In this document: piece by piece, positions 9,679-18,564 of the stretch | How the letters are laid out: each line of letters begins with the position of its first letter | How positions within the stretch are numbered: the stretch's first letter is position 1 | NCBI GenBank assembly: GCA_946997535.1 | Contig: CAMPVQ010000001.1 | Location: 136,834-200,833 of the forward strand | DNA from: an uncultured Candidatus Saccharibacteria bacterium | GTDB lineage: Bacteria; Patescibacteriota; Saccharimonadia; Saccharimonadales; Saccharimonadaceae | Direction: 5' to 3' | DNA length: 64,000 bases | Notes under the pieces: generated by a model | Database searches by the model: none | The model's input: only the letters and a program-made list of their open reading frames with translations | Told to the model about the DNA's origin: nothing | Position numbers and translations under genes: made by a program

Positions 9679-10071
9679 TTAAGACTTGTTGTTGCCGAGA
9701 TTACGACGCTTCAAAATCTCCGCCACGCGGCTTACCACTTGGCGCGGCGTCGAATTAGCCTTCACGATGTAATCGTCAATATCCCACTTCGCAAGCTGTC
9801 TTGGTGCGTCAGCATCGTCTAGGTTAGTCAGAATTACCACTGGCGTAGCCAACGCTGTATCAATGTGTCGAATGCCGTCAAGCACTACATCGCCTTCAAT
9901 GTCTGGCAATGTTAGATCAAGCAGAATCAAATCTGGCTTGGTGTTCTCTACCATCTCAATACCAGTCATACCATTCACCGCCACGTTGACATTGTAGCCC
10001 TCGCTCTCTAACTTCATGCGATACATCTGGGCAATCAGCTGGTCATCCTCGATAATGGCAATATTCTTCAT
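9679..10071 (-). CDS. Stand-alone response-regulator receiver (CheY-like)
   Basis: A 130-aa single receiver domain without an output domain. Acidic pocket D9/D10, phosphoacceptor D52 (LLDLTLPD), T82 (ILTN) and K104 (YIVKANS) are all in place. No histidine kinase is visible nearby, so its partner and output (possibly pilus motility) are unknown. Probably leaderless: TGC TAAAAT lies exactly 6 nt before the ATG. Confidence 0.88.
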   Translation of the reverse strand: MKNIAIIEDDQLIAQMYRMKLESEGYNVNVAVNGMTGIEMVENTKPDLILLDLTLPDIEGDVVLDGIRHIDTALATPVVILTNLDDADAPRQLAKWDIDDYIVKANSTPRQVVSRVAEILKRRNLGNNKS

Positions 10072-10088
10072 ACGTTTATTTTAGCACA

Positions 10089-10292
10089 TTAACGAATACT
10101 CATGATACCGAGTATCACTAAGCCAATCGCTATAACAATGATTGCACCGTATTTTAGCTTAGTGGCATTATCGTGAATAAATTGGCCAACTCGGCTACGC
10201 GTCACCGCTTTTACTCGATGAACGCGCACTACATCGTTGCGAACTGCGTCAACGCCGCGATACTTTTTGTTACGCTTCTTTGCTTGTTTCAT
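10089..10292 (-). CDS. Small basic single-pass membrane protein
   Basis: A 67-aa protein with a highly basic N terminus (KQAKKRNKKYRG and several Arg/Lys/His) and one C-terminal membrane helix (about 46-63, YGAIIVIAIGLVILGIM). I chose the ATG at 10292 rather than a longer reading that would enter the upstream promoter. TGT TACAAT lies 7 nt before this ATG, suggesting a leaderless transcript. Function unknown. A basic cytoplasmic tail with a tail anchor could bind nucleic acid or acidic partners, but this is speculation. Confidence 0.6.
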   Translation of the reverse strand: MKQAKKRNKKYRGVDAVRNDVVRVHRVKAVTRSRVGQFIHDNATKLKYGAIIVIAIGLVILGIMSIR

Positions 10293-10308
10293 TACTTCTA
10301 TTGTAACA

Positions 10309-10334
10309 CAAAACCACCTCACGTGGAGGTGGTT
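10309..10334 (-). terminator. Intrinsic terminator after tRNA-Glu
   Basis: Arms AACCACCTC (12-20 of this stretch) and GAGGTGGTT with loop ACGTG form a 9-bp stem. On the minus strand it is followed by a short T run. It lies between tRNA-Glu and the 67-aa gene, so it probably ends the tRNA transcript. Confidence 0.7.
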
Positions 10335-10342
10335 ATAATATC

Positions 10343-10417
10343 TGGTGATCTCGCCGGGAATCGAACCCGAATTGTCAGGATGAAAACCTGATGTCCTAAC
10401 CGTTAGACGACGAGACC
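10343..10417 (-). tRNA. tRNA-Glu (UUC)
   Basis: Full cloverleaf on the minus strand: acceptor GGTCTCG/CGAGATC, anticodon arm CAGG-TTTTCAT-CCTG giving UUC, T-arm with GTTCGATTC and encoded CCA. Confidence 0.95.
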
Positions 10418-10469
10418 CTATCTTGTTAGATTATAACCTATTTTTATGTCTTATGCAAACATTTTGTCG

Positions 10470-11294
10470 CTAATAGCTAGCGCGAATCACATTATCGAGC
10501 AGAGCCGCAATGGTTAATGGCCCCACGCCGCCCTTCTCAGGTGTCACCGTCAAGTCGCTCCGCTGACGCGCGGCAGGGTCTAAATCACCCACCACTTTAC
10601 CACCTTCGCTCGCCGTACCGGCGTCTACCACCACTGCGCCAGGGCGCAACATTTCCGATTTAATCAGTCCCGGCACACCAGCCGCTGAAACGATAACGTC
10701 ATAATCAATTAACTCTGTAGCCAGTTTATCCGTGGTCGATTCATCATACACCGTCACATCCAACCCAGAATTACGCCACATTTTAAGTAGTGGTGCGCCC
10801 ACCAAGCGACCATTACCCACCAAGGCCAACCGCTTGCCTGATAAATTGACGTTATAACCAGCTAGCAACCAGTTGATGGCCGTAGCCGTAGCAGAATCCC
10901 ACTTCGCATTTTGACCCAAGCCATCCACATCCTTCTCTGGCGCAATTAAATTCACCACCGCATCGGTCTGCGCTGGGTCATCAAGCGGTAACTGTACAAT
11001 AATACCTTTTACGCTTGGGTCGGCATTCAACTGCGCTAGCAAATCACCCGCCGCTTGGCTAGTTGTACGGTGTACCTCAGTTTCTACTGCAATATCTGCG
11101 GCATAATTGCACTTCAAACGCACATATAAATCAATTACCGGACTATCAATCGTGGTAATAATCGCCAGCTTCGGTACAACTTTAAAATGTTGCCTCAAGC
11201 CACGCACTTGATGCGCCTGACGCTCTTTAATAAACCCAACTAGCTCGCGCCCATTTAGCTCGCGCGGCCCAACTTGTTTTGGCTGCTTTGTCAT
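10470..11294 (-). CDS. folD: Methylenetetrahydrofolate dehydrogenase/cyclohydrolase
   Basis: A 274-aa bifunctional FolD interconverting 5,10-methylene- and 10-formyl-tetrahydrofolate with NADP. Visible: LYVRLKCNYA (family YVxxK active-site Lys), GIIVQLPLDD, PEKDVDGLG, the Rossmann turn GNGRLVGAPL (GRSxxVGxP in most members, so the Ser is replaced), and PEKGGVGPLT near the C terminus. A longer upstream reading would run through the tRNA-Arg gene. The ATG at 11294 lies 10 nt after the tRNA CCA end with no Shine-Dalgarno. Confidence 0.9.
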   Translation of the reverse strand: MTKQPKQVGPRELNGRELVGFIKERQAHQVRGLRQHFKVVPKLAIITTIDSPVIDLYVRLKCNYAADIAVETEVHRTTSQAAGDLLAQLNADPSVKGIIVQLPLDDPAQTDAVVNLIAPEKDVDGLGQNAKWDSATATAINWLLAGYNVNLSGKRLALVGNGRLVGAPLLKMWRNSGLDVTVYDESTTDKLATELIDYDVIVSAAGVPGLIKSEMLRPGAVVVDAGTASEGGKVVGDLDPAARQRSDLTVTPEKGGVGPLTIAALLDNVIRASY

Positions 11295-11304
11295 AAATAA
11301 TATC

Positions 11305-11381
11305 TGGTACACCCGACAGGGTTCGAACCTGTGACCACTTGGTTCGAAGCCAAGTACTCTAATCCGCTGAGCTACGGGTGC
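11305..11381 (-). tRNA. tRNA-Arg (UCG)
   Basis: Minus-strand cloverleaf: acceptor GCACCCG/CGGGTGT, anticodon arm CTTGG-CTTCGAA-CCAAG giving UCG, T-loop GTTCGAACC, CCA encoded. It is only 10 nt upstream of folD in the same orientation, and TGC TACAAT lies upstream. Confidence 0.95.
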
Positions 11382-11426
11382 TCTGATAATATTGTAGCAC
11401 AATTTTGCGCTACCCTTAAATCAAGC

Positions 11427-13526
11427 CTAATGTTTGCCAACTACCCGCTTTAACTTTTTAAACGCAGGCTTAACCAAAGGCACGCGCGCCAAGGCCGTTT
11501 TAGCGTAGCTAGAAAAATTACGGTGCTTATTTTCACTAGTCATAGGGATTTTCCGATCCACCATAAACTGCTTTAGCACACTAGCATAGCCCTTAGATAA
11601 TGTACCAACCAAGCTCGGATCAACTTTATCTAAGTAGTCCTTATGTCGAAGAATAAAATACTTAAACATTTGATTGACATCTGAAATGCAATCCGGCCCA
11701 GCTGACATCAAAGCACAATCACAGCGCGAAACAATCCATTGCGACATGAAACTTTTATATTTTGGCAGTAAGTCGTACTTTTTAACATAATCATTAAATA
11801 GCCATTCAGTCACTCTCATGTTATCGAGACCTTTACGGTTGTAACTATAACGCTCCCGCGTGGTACTAGTGATGCTACCAGCGCGATGAACGTACATATA
11901 AACTGGATCAGACACAAAGTAAACCGTATCACTTAGCATCATGTAGGCCAGCACGAAATAGGTGTCTTCATACCATAGTCCCTCTGGAAAATGCAACCCA
12001 TATTTATTAATCACCGAACGGCGAAACAGCTTATTCCAAACCGCAATATTAGTATAAATTACATCATTATCTATTTTTTGCAGGCCATAATATCGCAACA
12101 TGCAGCCAAGACGCTCCGCCCGCATTGAATTGTAATCGGCGTGATACTCGTTTTCGATTGCGCCAACCGTTAAATCCGCTCCAGATTTAATCAGATTATC
12201 ATACAATACTTCGCAAGTATTAGGAAAAAGGTAATCGTCGCTATCCGCAAAATACACAAACGGCGCATGCGAATACCATAAACCAGTGTTGCGCGCTCCA
12301 GACAACCCCTTGTTATTTTGGTACAGAATAGTGATACGCGGATCTTTCTTGTAATATTCCAGAGCCGTCATAATCGAATCATCCGGGCTTTCGTCATTAA
12401 CTAAAATGATTTCCAAGTCCTTCATAGTCTGGTTGACGATTGAATCTAGACATTTACCGATATACTTACTGACATTATAGAACGGTACAACTACTGATAT
12501 TTTAGCTTTATCTACCGCATCAAAGCGCCGTAATGCTAGCTGTGGATTATCGATAATTTCGTTTAGCATGTAAGTATCAGTCTCGTTGACGCACCACCAA
12601 TTAAGGCGTAAATTATCCCGAATCTGCTTAAACTCACGCGACATCGCACATAGAAATTCTTTGCGCTGACTACTGCGTAATTTACGCAACACCTTAAAAT
12701 AACTGTCCATTTTGGCAACATTCATCGCTTGCAATGCCATAATGTCGCTCGAATTATTGGTATCTATTTTAGCTTCGGTGCGCAAAAATTCTTTGTTAAT
12801 ATCAGTAATATTAGCGCAATTGTCACTCTCCTGCCGATAGTGCCAACCATACTCATTACTAAATATTATGGCATGTGTCGCCGCGACCGCACTCACCCAA
12901 AAACCAACATTGCAACAATAGCCATTATTAGAATTAGAGGCTACAATTTCATTATCAATTAACCACTGTCGACGATAAATGCCATTGATACGTGGCGCAA
13001 TGGCGAAAAACGGCCAAACCTTATTGCCACCCTCCTCCCTCGGGTCAATAACCACATTGCAATCTTTTCCATATGGCCAGCCGTTCACATCATGTGCACG
13101 AACCAGCTGCGCCATAGGCTCACACCACACGCCACCCATAGCTTCGTTATAAAACGGGCTACTGTTAGTTAAATCATCGTAGTAATAGCTGTAACAGCTA
13201 CGAACGATATCCGCCCGACGCTTCACTGCCAACCGATATAATTTATCTAATAAACTGTCGTCAACCAAATCACCTGCATCAAGGACAGCCAGATATTCGC
13301 CGCTAGCCTGTTTAACACCCAAGTTAATTAACTCACCATACGTATATCCTTCGCTACAAATCAGTTTAATTGGAGTACTCAATTCTGGTTTAATATCGCT
13401 GGAGCTAACTACAATAACTTCTATTTTATCCAACGTCTGAGCAAACACACTATGTAGAGTTTCATTTAAATGATGGTTGCCGTCTTGATGAATAATAACA
13501 ACCGACACTTTAGCTTGATGTTCCAT
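11427..13526 (-). CDS. Two-domain family-2 glycosyltransferase
   Basis: A 699-aa protein with two GT-A folds. Domain 1 (about 5-250) begins KVSVVIIHQDGNHHLNETL and has VLDAGDLVDDSLL at the DXD position. Domain 2 (about 345-600) begins AKISVVVPFYNVSKYIGKCL, with VNDESPDDS, NKGLSGARNTG, FADSDDYLFP (DXD) and a WYEDTYFV acceptor-site motif. It probably adds two sugars to a surface glycan or teichoic-type polymer on the cytoplasmic face. It is divergent from an acyltransferase/DUF4422 cluster. A TATAAT box (13535-13540) 8 nt before the ATG suggests a near-leaderless mRNA. Confidence 0.85.
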   Translation of the reverse strand: MEHQAKVSVVIIHQDGNHHLNETLHSVFAQTLDKIEVIVVSSSDIKPELSTPIKLICSEGYTYGELINLGVKQASGEYLAVLDAGDLVDDSLLDKLYRLAVKRRADIVRSCYSYYYDDLTNSSPFYNEAMGGVWCEPMAQLVRAHDVNGWPYGKDCNVVIDPREEGGNKVWPFFAIAPRINGIYRRQWLIDNEIVASNSNNGYCCNVGFWVSAVAATHAIIFSNEYGWHYRQESDNCANITDINKEFLRTEAKIDTNNSSDIMALQAMNVAKMDSYFKVLRKLRSSQRKEFLCAMSREFKQIRDNLRLNWWCVNETDTYMLNEIIDNPQLALRRFDAVDKAKISVVVPFYNVSKYIGKCLDSIVNQTMKDLEIILVNDESPDDSIMTALEYYKKDPRITILYQNNKGLSGARNTGLWYSHAPFVYFADSDDYLFPNTCEVLYDNLIKSGADLTVGAIENEYHADYNSMRAERLGCMLRYYGLQKIDNDVIYTNIAVWNKLFRRSVINKYGLHFPEGLWYEDTYFVLAYMMLSDTVYFVSDPVYMYVHRAGSITSTTRERYSYNRKGLDNMRVTEWLFNDYVKKYDLLPKYKSFMSQWIVSRCDCALMSAGPDCISDVNQMFKYFILRHKDYLDKVDPSLVGTLSKGYASVLKQFMVDRKIPMTSENKHRNFSSYAKTALARVPLVKPAFKKLKRVVGKH

Positions 13527-13568
13527 ATATAATTATTATACACTTATAATAGGGTATTAACTAAAATT

Positions 13569-14779
13569 ATGCATAGAACCATCAAAGGATTCATCTGTAA
13601 ATTTAAACAAAATCAAGATAAGCCACGCGACGCCCGTTTCGAACTATTACGGGTCATGCCATGTTGCTAATTGTTACCTGCCACGTTAGCATGTATCTAA
13701 ATCAGTGTCTAGGCATACACACCCCACGTGGTTTACTAGTCGATGCAGCACCAATATCTGCCATGTATCATACTGTAGCTGACGCTGGTCAAATTGGCGT
13801 AGCTATATTCTTTATTATTACCGGATATTTCTGCTGCAAATCAACCTTTAAATTCAATAGAATCATCAATGTCGCCGCCCATACTTGGCTGTATTCAGCA
13901 ATCATTACACTTGTCTACCTCAGTTTATATTACTTTAAGCTAGCTCCAGCAACAGCAAATGAAGTTATTAACTCCAGTGATGGCATCAACACCATTTTAA
14001 CCACCATCTTGCCGATTTCGCATAATGCCTATTGGTTTATTACCAGCTATATTATGTTGCTAATCTGCACACCAATTATAAATAATGCCATAAAACGTTT
14101 CTCTCGTACTCAATTAATCATTTGTACGTCTGCTCTTCTCATTATATCTATGATAGGTACGCTGCTTGTTAGTGACCCCCTTACTCGCATTCTACCTAAC
14201 AGTATTATTATGTATCTTATGGGTGCTTCAATTAGGTTATGCGGCGATAAAATCAAGCTTAGTAATGTAAAAATCATTGGGCTAATTTTGCTCGGTATAA
14301 TACTAATGATATTAGTTAACTATATAGCTGCACTACCAAATCCACCAATTGTATTTAAAGATATCTTACACAGCTGGCTATACACCAATGGCGTCCAACA
14401 AATTCAATGGCTAATTGGCGCAGGTCTCTTCGTGCTATTTATGCGCGCAAAACCAATGGTGCGTAATAACATTACAGCCAAGCTCATCCGCATCGCTGGT
14501 GCATCTACTTTCGGTGTCTATCTGCTACATGAACATAAGTTTTTGTTACTATCAATCTACAATAATATCAATCACCTTATTGATCCTATTATCGAAACTT
14601 GGCGTGGTAGCTTTAAGTTACTAGTGTTAATTGGGGTAGGTGCAGCCTTATTTATCGTCTGCGCCATGGTAGCTATTATCTGCGATCACTTATTTGTTAA
14701 TCGAGTTGTCAAAAAATTATTGTCATTAAAATTCGTTAAACAGTTATGTGACAAAACCGACAACTTAGTCAACGCTTAG
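13569..14779 (+). pseudogene. Acyltransferase-3 family protein with N-terminal frameshift
   Basis: A membrane acyltransferase (OafA/Acyl_transf_3 type) that would O-acylate surface sugars. From ATG 13569 the frame gives RDARFELLRVMP and then stops. The open frame of 372 aa resumes with MLLIVTCHVS at 13661 and runs to 14779 with multiple membrane helices. Its paralog at 16726 reads RDLRFEILRIIAMFMVVFCHS without interruption. One missing base near 13657-13660 therefore splits the conserved Arg from the catalytic His. It could be a real lesion, phase variation or an assembly error. Translation from 13661 alone would lack the conserved N terminus. Confidence 0.75.
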
Positions 14780-14832
14780 CTCCAGCCTTTAGTCTTAGTG
14801 TGTTATAATATATAAGACTAAATGGAGGATAG

Positions 14833-16722
14833 ATGAGTTCAAAAATCAAGATACTAGTAGCATGCCACAAACCAAGTGAACTACCGCATAACGACTTGCT
14901 TTTACCAGTGCAAGTTGGTGCCACTAAAGCATCTCGTAAGCTTGGCTTGCAACGCGATGATGATGGTGAAGATAATATTTCAGCTAAAAATGCCGGTTAT
15001 TGTGAATTAACCGCCATTTATTGGGCATGGAAAAATCTTGATGCTGATTATTATGGGTTATTCCATTACCGTCGCTTTTACTCATTTGCTAATGAAAAGT
15101 TTCCTGTTAGCAATGACGGTCATATGATGATTCGTGCTAAAATTCTCTCGCCAGAGACCTTCCGCAAATATGGGCTAGAGGATGAAGCAGCCATGCGTCA
15201 GCTAATTGAAGCAAATGATCTCATTATTCACGACGCCCGCCCGGTACGCGGTATTCCAACTCCGGTCGGCATACCAGGTAGTACAGTTTACGAACATTAC
15301 AAGCTCCATGACGGCACTATTATTAAGCTTAGTGATATCGACCAAATGCTTGATGTAACTAAGCAACTTTACCCTAAAGTTTATCCTTATATTCAGGAAT
15401 ACATGCAAGGTCATACTTTCCTAGGGTACAACATGTTTATCATGCGTAAACGCTACTTTAAAGCTATGTGCGATTTTGAATTCACTATTCTCAAAAAGAT
15501 GGAGGAATTGCTCACTCCTGATTTGCCAAATCGTAGTATTAATGGCAATCGCATTTATGGCTACCTTGCTGAAATTTTAACCAGCGCCTACATTTACTAC
15601 ATTCAGCAAACAAATCCACAGCTAAAGGTTAAGCATCTTCAAATGATTTATGCACTCAAAACCGACCCGATTACACCACTCGAGCCAATCGCTAAATCAG
15701 TGCCGATAGTAATTAATTTTACTAACGGTAAAAAGAGTCAGTCGTTTTATCTCGATACCACGGTCCGTCAGCTCATTAACCAACGCAAACAGTCTAACTA
15801 CGACATTGTCATTGCTTATAAAGACAATTTATCGTCTTCCGTTCGGCAGTCACTACTAAAGACTGCTAATAAAAATGTTTCAATTCGCTTCGCCAACTTC
15901 GCCGACTTTATCGACCAATTACAAGAAACACGTGGCGAAACAGTAACCGCCAACCTAAAGGCAGTACTACCGTATTTTCTCCCAAAATTTAATCAGGCTA
16001 TTGTGCTTGACTGGCACACCTGGGTTAAGACCGACTTAGGTGAATTAGACAACACCAACTTAGGCGAACATCCTCTAGCTGCGGCGCAAAACATTATGGA
16101 CTATGGCTATCTTTACGACATCAACGCCGACCAGCCAGTAAGCAATGCTAATAAACTATCTTATCTAAATCTAGACTTTAACAACTACTTCAACACTGGC
16201 GTTATGCTACTAGACTTAGCTAAGCTACGCAGCCAACTCACGCTCGATCAGGTTGTCAACACTAGTTGCCAGCTTGCCAACCAAAACGACAATGTGATTA
16301 TGAACAGTTTCAAGCTATCACCACTTGTCTTAGATAGTACATGGAGCTATCAACTACCAACTAACGAGGGTGTCACACATACTGCTAACTTTTTAGCGCC
16401 AATTAGCCTTGGACAAGCTTGGAAAACAATGGGTGATGCTTACAAAGTCGGCAAATTCTACCCAGAGGATCTTACTGCCGATTTTAGTTCGCCATTCTTA
16501 ATGGAATTTTATTGCGTTATGAAGGACAGCCCGCTTTGGCCACTCTTTCTCGCCACTCGTATTACCAAACCAAACAAGCCAGATATCAAGTATTCTTGGC
16601 GTCACGATCTAGCTCCAACTGGCTCACGACGCCGTGAATTTATCAAAAAACTTCTACCACGCGGTAGTAAGCGACGCGCTGTTATAGAAAAAACTTACCG
16701 TAAACTAATAAGACGTGGCTAA
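14833..16722 (+). CDS. DUF4422-GT8 two-domain glycosyltransferase
   Basis: A 629-aa protein. Residues 1 to about 260 match the DUF4422 pattern of capsule/exopolysaccharide glycosyltransferases (KILVACHKPSELP, NAGYCELTAIYWAWKN, YYGLFHYRRFYS). Residues about 285-600 resemble family-8 glycosyltransferases (IVLDWHTWVKTDLGEL at the DXD position, then LDFNNYFNTGVMLLDLAKLR). A GGAGG Shine-Dalgarno and an extended -10 (TGT TATAAT, 14804-14809) precede the ATG, so this unit is leadered. It sits between two acyltransferases and should help build the same decorated surface glycan. Confidence 0.82.
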   Translation: MSSKIKILVACHKPSELPHNDLLLPVQVGATKASRKLGLQRDDDGEDNISAKNAGYCELTAIYWAWKNLDADYYGLFHYRRFYSFANEKFPVSNDGHMMIRAKILSPETFRKYGLEDEAAMRQLIEANDLIIHDARPVRGIPTPVGIPGSTVYEHYKLHDGTIIKLSDIDQMLDVTKQLYPKVYPYIQEYMQGHTFLGYNMFIMRKRYFKAMCDFEFTILKKMEELLTPDLPNRSINGNRIYGYLAEILTSAYIYYIQQTNPQLKVKHLQMIYALKTDPITPLEPIAKSVPIVINFTNGKKSQSFYLDTTVRQLINQRKQSNYDIVIAYKDNLSSSVRQSLLKTANKNVSIRFANFADFIDQLQETRGETVTANLKAVLPYFLPKFNQAIVLDWHTWVKTDLGELDNTNLGEHPLAAAQNIMDYGYLYDINADQPVSNANKLSYLNLDFNNYFNTGVMLLDLAKLRSQLTLDQVVNTSCQLANQNDNVIMNSFKLSPLVLDSTWSYQLPTNEGVTHTANFLAPISLGQAWKTMGDAYKVGKFYPEDLTADFSSPFLMEFYCVMKDSPLWPLFLATRITKPNKPDIKYSWRHDLAPTGSRRREFIKKLLPRGSKRRAVIEKTYRKLIRRG

Positions 16723-16725
16723 TAA

Positions 16726-17910
16726 ATGCTAAATATCTTAAAAATCTTCCATCGATCCAAAGAAACCAATAAACCGCGCGATCTACGTTTTGAGATTTTA
16801 CGCATCATCGCCATGTTTATGGTTGTGTTCTGTCATTCAATATGCAACTCAGCACTATCACACCCCAAAGGTGCTCTAATTAGCGCTACTTTTAGCTCGC
16901 TATCAGATATTGGCAAAGTTGGAGTAGCCATCTTTTTTATTCTAACTGGCTATTTCTGTTGCAAACGCCAATTTAGCACCAAGCACATCATCAAAACATT
17001 CGCGCATGTCTGGTGGTACGCCATAATGATGCTGCTTATCTTCTTAGTCGCCGACAGACTAAACTTATTGCCCGACATCGCACAAACTGCGTTTGACAAG
17101 CTAAATACCTGGGGCATTGTATTGTCTAGCATCTTACCGATTCTATCTTATGGCCACTGGTTTATTATCAGCTATCTTATTTTATTGTTAGTGTCGCCGA
17201 TGCTTAACAAATTCATCCAACACTCCAATCGCAAACAGCTCGGCTATCTCATTCTGGCACTCAGCGCTGTGCATTTTATTAAATATACTTTTGTACCCAA
17301 TCCAGAGCCGTATCTTTTCTTTATGGTCTCTATTATCACTTACCTCATTGGCGCATGGATTAAACTATATGGCCACACAATTAAACTAAAGACTTATCAA
17401 ATTTGGCTATTGATTTGCGGTGGCTGTGCGTTTAACATATTTATTCACTATATCGCCAACCTACCAATATCGCACAACGGCGCCCTTGCCTACCTCGGTC
17501 TACCCGAAATGACTATGAATTCTGGTGTAGCAACAGCCGAAAACTTCGTTGGCGCTGGTATCTTTATCTTGTTTACAAAAATTAAGCCTATATTATCCAA
17601 CTCTATTCTCTGTAGGGCTACTAGGTTAATCAGTGCGTCAGTACTCGGCATCTACCTTATCAGTGACAGCGCAATAATCCGCGAGGCTTTATGGAAGAAA
17701 GTTGACCTACTGACCACTCTGTCCGTCAACGACGCCCCCTATGTTAGACTACTGGCTCTCACTATTGCCAGCGTAGTGGTCTTTATAATTTGCAATATCT
17801 TATCTATTATTTACGACCATTTAGTAGTAAACCGCATGGTAAAACTCACACTCAATACCGGTCCGATCAAGCGCTTGTGTGCCAAGATCGATAACATAGT
17901 TAACGACTAA
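16726..17910 (+). CDS. Acyltransferase-3 family membrane protein
   Basis: A 394-aa integral membrane acyltransferase with about 10 hydrophobic segments. The N terminus has the family's Arg and His motifs (RFEILRIIAMFMVVFCHS). VGVAIFFILTGYFCC follows at the second membrane segment. It is a paralog of the frameshifted gene at 13569 with similar sequence throughout, including the ICDHL/IYDHLVVNRMV-type C terminus. It starts 3 nt after the DUF4422-GT8 stop, so it is in the same operon. Likely role: O-acylation of the surface polysaccharide; donor and acceptor unknown. Confidence 0.85.
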   Translation: MLNILKIFHRSKETNKPRDLRFEILRIIAMFMVVFCHSICNSALSHPKGALISATFSSLSDIGKVGVAIFFILTGYFCCKRQFSTKHIIKTFAHVWWYAIMMLLIFLVADRLNLLPDIAQTAFDKLNTWGIVLSSILPILSYGHWFIISYLILLLVSPMLNKFIQHSNRKQLGYLILALSAVHFIKYTFVPNPEPYLFFMVSIITYLIGAWIKLYGHTIKLKTYQIWLLICGGCAFNIFIHYIANLPISHNGALAYLGLPEMTMNSGVATAENFVGAGIFILFTKIKPILSNSILCRATRLISASVLGIYLISDSAIIREALWKKVDLLTTLSVNDAPYVRLLALTIASVVVFIICNILSIIYDHLVVNRMVKLTLNTGPIKRLCAKIDNIVND

Positions 17911-17914
17911 AAAC

Positions 17915-17932
17915 ACCCCTCAAATGAGGGGT
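17915..17932 (+). terminator. Hairpin at end of glycan operon
   Basis: ACCCCTC-AAAT-GAGGGGT, a 7-bp GC-rich stem 5 nt after the acyltransferase stop. The tail is AATTAGG rather than a T run, so termination may be weak. It also separates this operon from the oppositely oriented tRNA-Arg. Confidence 0.6.
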
Positions 17933-17940
17933 AATTAGGT

Positions 17941-18017
17941 TGGTACACCCGATAGGATTCGAACCTACGACACCTGGTACCGGAAACCAGTGCTCTAATC
18001 CACTGAGCTACGGGTGC
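17941..18017 (-). tRNA. tRNA-Arg (CCG)
   Basis: Minus-strand cloverleaf: acceptor GCACCCG/CGGGTGT, anticodon arm CTGGT-TTCCGGT-ACCAG giving CCG, T-loop GTTCGAATC, CCA encoded. The acceptor stem is identical to tRNA-Arg(UCG) at 11305, so the two are probably related by duplication. Confidence 0.95.
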
Positions 18018-18038
18018 ATAACTCCATTATACTACAGA

Positions 18039-18557
18039 CTACTCAATTGCTGTAATCTCACCATCTTTAAGGTGTAACAAACGCTGGTTGCGCGACCCGC
18101 GAAAGCGCAGAGTTAAATCACGCTCTGGCAAGATAAACATCCCGTCAATCATCGCATCCAACGACTTAGTGAACTCCCACATCTCTGGGCGCGCCCATTC
18201 ACGCTGATATTTGATATTCTCATAAGTAAACCCTGTAAACGACCAGATATTCCAACCCATTTCGCGTCGCGCCCAGTCTGCGATTTCCTTACAGGCCTTT
18301 GCCTGCAGCATCGGTTCGCCACCACTAAAGGTTAGTCCCGTCTGACCGCGCATTTTCTTAAGCTGTTCCTTCACCCAATCGATTTTCACCACCGTACCAG
18401 CTTGGTCGCTCCACGACTCCGGATTATGGCAACCCGGACAAGCGCGGTAGCACCCTTGGCACCATACCACGGCGCGCAGGCCCGCACCATCAACGATTGA
18501 ATCGCTCTGGATTGGGCCAGCTAATAATATTTCATCGGGTGCTACTTCAATTGCCAT
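18039..18557 (-). CDS. nrdG: Anaerobic ribonucleotide reductase activating enzyme
   Basis: A 172-aa radical-SAM protein that generates the glycyl radical on NrdD. The cluster motif C36-x3-C40-x2-C43 is visible in WCQGCYRACPGCHNPESW, and TFSGGEPMLQ is the SAM-binding GGE motif. It is downstream of nrdD on the same strand, 7 nt apart. It also has its own TATAAT exactly 6 nt before the ATG, so it may additionally be made from a leaderless transcript. Confidence 0.93.
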   Translation of the reverse strand: MAIEVAPDEILLAGPIQSDSIVDGAGLRAVVWCQGCYRACPGCHNPESWSDQAGTVVKIDWVKEQLKKMRGQTGLTFSGGEPMLQAKACKEIADWARREMGWNIWSFTGFTYENIKYQREWARPEMWEFTKSLDAMIDGMFILPERDLTLRFRGSRNQRLLHLKDGEITAIE

Positions 18558-18564
18558 AACTTAA

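Noticed and set aside
11295..11402. N-terminal extension of folD
   Set aside because: It would translate tRNA-Arg.
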